From the NCBI GenBank assembly GCA_946479015.1, contig CAMLEQ010000251.1, forward strand, positions 1 to 5,925: DNA of 5,925 nt. The letters run 5' to 3'. Below the pieces are notes generated by a model. It searched no databases. It saw nothing but the letters and a program-made list of their open reading frames with translations, and was not told where the DNA came from. The number at the start of each line of letters is the position of its first letter. The stretch's first letter is position 1. This DNA comes from an uncultured Gemmatimonadota bacterium (GTDB lineage: Bacteria; Gemmatimonadota; Gemmatimonadetes; Gemmatimonadales; Gemmatimonadaceae). A program made the position numbers and the translations under genes. Shown piece after piece: positions 5,771 through 5,925 of the stretch.

Positions 5771-5925
5771 TTACCGCCGGGGGGTGAGGAGCGCGACCGG
5801 AAGGATGACCTCTTCCGGCGTGACGCCACCATGAAGGAAGGAGCCCCGGTACCGCGTCTGGTACTCGCGGAGCTTGGTGGGATACACGAAGAACGTGTCG
5901 CCCACGGCGAACAGGGAGTTGCCGC
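5771..5925 (-). CDS. PglZ-domain / alkaline-phosphatase-superfamily protein, C-terminal end (5' end beyond window)
   Basis: Fifty codons and a TAA stop (5773-5771) are visible; the gene enters from the right edge. The residues include AVGDTFFVYPTKLREYQTRY and then FLHGGVTPEEVILPVALLTP. The HGG-x3-EE-x2-(L/V)P pattern close to the C-terminus is typical of PglZ domains, where the His helps bind metal in the alkaline-phosphatase fold. The same ending occurs in response-regulator/PglZ fusions such as PorX of the Bacteroidota. Whether a receiver domain is present here cannot be seen. The stop abuts the exporter start with no spacer, so this gene is probably the preceding cistron of the same transcript. 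The assignment rests on a short fragment. Confidence 0.6.
   Translation of the reverse strand, partial: GNSLFAVGDTFFVYPTKLREYQTRYRGSFLHGGVTPEEVILPVALLTPRR

Larger units (their letters stand above)
1..5925 (-). other. Single compact operon spanning the whole window
   Basis: All eight coding regions share the minus strand. From right to left the junctions are: abutting (5771/5770), one-base gap (3937), seven-base overlap (2845-2851), four-base overlap (1880-1883), one-base overlap (1629), four-base overlap (1105-1108) and four-base overlap (236-239). There is no room for internal terminators, or for promoters outside coding sequence. Co-transcription and translational coupling are inferred from this spacing. 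The promoter must lie to the right of the window and the terminator to the left of it, unless promoters are embedded in genes. Confidence 0.7.

Noticed and set aside
5797..5818. Inverted repeat CCGGAAG / CTTCCGG with an eight-base loop, possible terminator or RNA switch
   Set aside because: The seven-base stem is inside the PglZ-type coding sequence, has no U-tract after it, and is followed by a coupled start. In sequence this rich in GC it is likely chance.

Overview
This is a very GC-rich window (by eye about 70 % G+C or more) from a bacterial chromosome. All supported genes lie on the minus strand, so transcription runs from the right edge (5925) to the left edge (1). The codon bias, the frequent GTG starts and the gene types (an MsbA-like exporter and an LpxL-type acyltransferase, which suggest a lipid-A-like outer membrane) fit a diderm such as a member of the Gemmatimonadota. 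The phylum is an inference, because no rRNA or lineage marker gene is present.

In transcription order the window holds: the C-terminal end of a PglZ/alkaline-phosphatase-superfamily protein (5771-5925, partial); an MsbA-type ABC exporter (3938-5770); a GT4-like glycosyltransferase (2845-3936); an LpxL/HtrB-type lipid acyltransferase (1880-2851); two short consecutive genes (1629-1883 and 1105-1629) that together encode one membrane-anchored Cas4/RecB-like PD-(D/E)XK nuclease; a DppC/OppC-type peptide ABC permease (236-1108); and the N-terminus of a class V PLP-dependent aminotransferase (1-239, partial).

The eight coding regions are packed end to end. Junctions are abutting, separated by one base, or overlapping by 1, 4 or 7 bases, so the window has effectively no intergenic DNA. 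No promoter, terminator, RNA gene, CRISPR array or mobile element was found. Exporter, glycosyltransferase and acyltransferase form a plausible envelope lipid (lipid A or glycolipid) module. The nuclease, the permease and the aminotransferase are an unexpected tail on it.

The most interesting feature is the split nuclease. The first polypeptide (84 aa) has the N-terminal Cys motif, the motif I histidine region and a C-terminal transmembrane helix. The second (174 aa) has an N-terminal transmembrane helix, the GKPD/ELK/QxxxY catalytic core and the C-terminal CxxCx5C cluster. The four Cys expected to hold an Fe-S cluster and the active-site motifs are therefore divided between two translationally coupled proteins (TGATG junction). 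The break falls exactly in the predicted extracytoplasmic turn of a helical hairpin.
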